Both the position numbers and the translations under genes were made by a program. Below the pieces are notes generated by a model. That model did no database searches and was not told where the DNA came from. It was given only the letters and a program-made list of their open reading frames with translations. Below are positions 5,790-7,413 of a stretch of 7,413 nucleotides of DNA, piece after piece; position 1 is the first letter of the stretch, and each line of letters begins with the position of its first letter. Source of the stretch: Chloroflexota bacterium (GTDB lineage: Bacteria; Chloroflexota; Limnocylindria; Limnocylindrales; CSP1-4); contig JAKAHX010000068.1 of NCBI GenBank assembly GCA_021814735.1, positions 1 through 7,413 of the forward strand. Reading direction: 5' to 3'.

Positions 5790-5879
5790 GGTGCCGGCTG
5801 GAGCCGCCGCTCCTGCCGGTCCCGGGCCCCACGCTGCCATCTCGACCCACGTCCGCTGGCGCAGGCGGGACACGCGCGC

Positions 5880-5896
5880 TAGTGTTCCCCCACACT
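5880..5896 (+). promoter_or_regulatory. Candidate -10 of the histidine kinase gene with overlapping inverted repeat
   Basis: TAGTGT at 5880-5885 fits a TAnnnT -10 box and would start transcription near 5892, giving a leader of about 45 nt with the ribosome binding site. The same bases form one arm of AGTGT-N6-ACACT (5881-5885 and 5892-5896), whose half-sites are 11 bp apart, one helical turn. That is a reasonable operator layout over the start point. No clear -35 is seen. Confidence 0.35.
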
Positions 5897-5923
5897 CCCG
5901 CGCTTCCCAGCCTGGAGCGCGAC

Positions 5924-5930
5924 AAGGGGG
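5924..5930 (+). promoter_or_regulatory. Ribosome binding site of the histidine kinase
   Basis: AAGGGGG lies 7 nt before the GTG at 5938. It supports that GTG as the start rather than the out-of-frame ATG at 5931 or in-frame codons further upstream, which would run through the divergent promoter region. Confidence 0.6.
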
Positions 5931-5937
5931 ATGGTCC

Positions 5938-7281
5938 GTGAGCTCTGCGGAAACCCGGCCGGCAGCCGCCCGGCGTCCCGGCGACCGATGGCCCATCGGC
6001 AGGGGATCCGGTCTGCTCTTCGGGGCCGCGCTCGGCCTGGTCGCGGCGGTGGCGAAGCTCCCGGTGGACTTCGTCGCCGGGGGCGACGTCGGGCTGCTGC
6101 CGCTCGTGCTGGGGGTTGGGCTGGCCACGTGGTACGGCAACCGCGTGGCCGGGATCGCGGCGACGATCGGCTCGGCCGCGATGTACACGTACCTGGTCTC
6201 GGCCCAGCCCGGTTCGCCGGCGCTCGCTGCGCCCCAGCACTGGACGGGCGTGCTGCTGTACGTCGTCGTCGGCGTGGCGGCCGTGATCGTGGTCGCGGGC
6301 CTCCACGATGCCCGGGAACGCGAGGCCGCGACCGCGGCTGCCAGGGACGCGCTGAACCGCGCGCTGGCCGAGCGCGAGGACCGCCTCGCCGCCATGCTGG
6401 AGCGCGAGCGCCAGGCCAAGCGCCGCCGCGACGCCTTCATCGACATCGTGTCGCACGAGTTGCGGACCCCCATCACGCTCCTGGTCGGGTCGGCGCGGCT
6501 GCTGCGCCGTTCAGGCCGCGAGCTCGGGGAGGACGAGCGGGAGCTGGTCGGCGGGATCGAGGCCGGCGCGGAGCGCCTCGCGCGGCTGGTGGAGGACCTG
6601 GTGGTCCTGGTGCGCTCCGAGCGCGAGGCGATCCCGGCCGTCGACGAGCCGGTTCGCCTGCGCCCCGTGCTGGAGCGGGTCGTGGGGGCGGAGGCGGAGC
6701 TCTGGCCGGACGTCCCGTTCGAGCTGGTCGTCGACGATCCATTGCCGATCGTTCGGGGCGCCGAGGCCTACCTGGAGCAGGTCCTGGGCAACCTGCTCTC
6801 GAACGGGGCGAAGTACAACTCGGCGGGCGGGCGGGTCCAGGTGCTGGCATCCCGGGCTGCCGACGGCGGCGCGACGGTGCGGGTCCTCGACGACGGTCCG
6901 GGCATCGTCGAGGCGGAGGCGGATCGGCTCTTCGACCTGTTCTATCGGTCCGGCTCCACGGCGCGCAGCGCCAGCGGGAGCGGCATCGGCCTCTACGTCT
7001 GTCGGCGCCTGGTGGAGGCGATGGGGGGCGAGATCGGGGCCCGGCGGCGACCCGAGGGTGGCTCGGAGTTCTACGTGAACCTGCTGCCGTACGCCGTCGA
7101 GTCCGAGATCGAGGCGGAGGCCGAGGAGGGGTCGGAGGTCCTGCCGGTCTCCGAGCCGGGGCCTCGGGCGGCTGCCATGCGGGATCCGGTCAGACGCGAC
7201 GCACCGGGCCGGGGTGAACCTGGTCGGGAAGTCGGCACGGCCGCCCGGGATGCGGCCACGGTGGGTGAGCCGGGGAGCTGA
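5938..7281 (+). CDS. Membrane sensor histidine kinase with DUF4118-like sensor region
   Basis: The protein has 447 aa from a GTG. Residues 24-122 hold about four membrane helices resembling the KdpD-type DUF4118 region (LPVDFVAGGDVGLLPLVLGV, then GIAATIGSAAMYTYLVS, then WTGVLLYVVVGVAAVIVVAG). Residues 123-165 are a charged coiled-coil linker. The dimerisation domain follows with the H box FIDIVSHELRTPI, phospho-acceptor H173. The ATPase domain has the N box (N285 and N289 in GNLLSNGAKYN), the G1 box DDGPGI at 318-323, the F box LFDLFYRS, and the G2 box GSGIGLYVCRRLVEAMGG at 347-364. All catalytic motifs are intact. After about residue 385 there is an acidic and then Arg/Pro/Gly-rich tail of some 60 residues not needed for catalysis. 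No response regulator lies in the window, so the partner is unknown. The gene is divergent from the prenyltransferase operon and convergent with the gene at the right edge. Confidence 0.92.
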   Translation: MSSAETRPAAARRPGDRWPIGRGSGLLFGAALGLVAAVAKLPVDFVAGGDVGLLPLVLGVGLATWYGNRVAGIAATIGSAAMYTYLVSAQPGSPALAAPQHWTGVLLYVVVGVAAVIVVAGLHDAREREAATAAARDALNRALAEREDRLAAMLERERQAKRRRDAFIDIVSHELRTPITLLVGSARLLRRSGRELGEDERELVGGIEAGAERLARLVEDLVVLVRSEREAIPAVDEPVRLRPVLERVVGAEAELWPDVPFELVVDDPLPIVRGAEAYLEQVLGNLLSNGAKYNSAGGRVQVLASRAADGGATVRVLDDGPGIVEAEADRLFDLFYRSGSTARSASGSGIGLYVCRRLVEAMGGEIGARRRPEGGSEFYVNLLPYAVESEIEAEAEEGSEVLPVSEPGPRAAAMRDPVRRDAPGRGEPGREVGTAARDAATVGEPGS

Positions 7282-7287
7282 TCCCCG

Positions 7288-7413
7288 TCACCGCCCCGGG
7301 ATCGACCAGCGGCGGGGTTCGAGCGCGCCGAACAGGAGGGCGCGCACCGGCGCACGACGCCGAGCGCGGCCGAGCCAGCGGGGGTAACCGAACCGGTGAG
7401 GGGGAAGTGGTGG
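7288..7413 (-). CDS. 3' end of an unidentified minus-strand gene
   Basis: A minus-strand frame enters from the right edge and ends at TGA 7290-7288, reading 41 residues that include HRFGYPRWLGRARRRAPVRA and end EPRRWSIPGR. Codon choice is GC3-rich, with aromatic residues at TTC, TAC and TGG codons, which suits a real basic C-terminus better than the other two frames do. It ends 6 bp from the kinase stop in convergent orientation. Too little is present to name a family, and chance openness in GC-rich DNA cannot be excluded. Confidence 0.4.
   Translation of the reverse strand, partial: PPLPPHRFGYPRWLGRARRRAPVRALLFGALEPRRWSIPGR

Noticed and set aside
5443..5937. N-terminal extension of the kinase frame back to 5443 on the plus strand
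   Set aside because: It overlaps the prenyltransferase in antisense. GTG at 5938 has a good ribosome binding site, and the membrane region begins soon after it.
5758..6456. N-terminal extension of the prenyltransferase frame up to 6456 on the minus strand
   Set aside because: It would overlap the histidine kinase and its promoter, and the translation is low-complexity. TATGAT just before 5757 marks a better start.

Overview
The window is very GC-rich. Its genes favour G or C at third codon positions, use many GTG starts, and are linked by 4-bp GTGA stop/start overlaps. At least two genes have a -10 box 6-7 nt upstream of the start codon, which implies leaderless transcripts. Together with a prenyltransferase resembling the mycobacterial Rv1086 type, this fits a chromosomal segment from a high-GC Actinomycetota or Chloroflexota bacterium. 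That placement is inferred from style and was not tested. There are no insertion sequences, phage genes or CRISPR arrays.

Left part, minus strand (1-2181): tRNA-Ala(GGC) has a visible extended -10 promoter. Downstream of it come a possible very small ORF and a perfect 14-bp hairpin at 1779-1810. Beyond the hairpin is a two-gene unit: an ECF sigma factor, then a GTG-started membrane protein with a cytoplasmic N-terminus, one membrane helix and a propeller-like outer domain. That second gene runs off the left edge and has no usable ATG start. The pair looks like a sigma factor with a membrane partner that could sense or restrain it.

Middle, plus strand (2476-3895): a TerB-like helical protein with a strong ribosome binding site is followed by a YgjP/DUF45 zinc metalloprotein with HELAH plus a downstream His. 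The second gene appears to have its own leaderless promoter. Its 3' end converges on the next unit across 165 bp, most of it filled by three tandem copies of a 43-bp repeat.

Right part: a minus-strand operon encodes a cis-prenyltransferase and a class I SAM methyltransferase, joined by a GTGA overlap. Divergent from it, across about 180 bp holding both promoters, is a membrane histidine kinase with no response regulator in the window. The kinase converges on the 3' end of an unidentified minus-strand gene entering from the right edge.

I see no clear new multi-gene system. The items most worth following up are the sigma factor/membrane-propeller pair, the coupled prenyltransferase-methyltransferase pair, the 43-bp repeat and the leaderless promoters.
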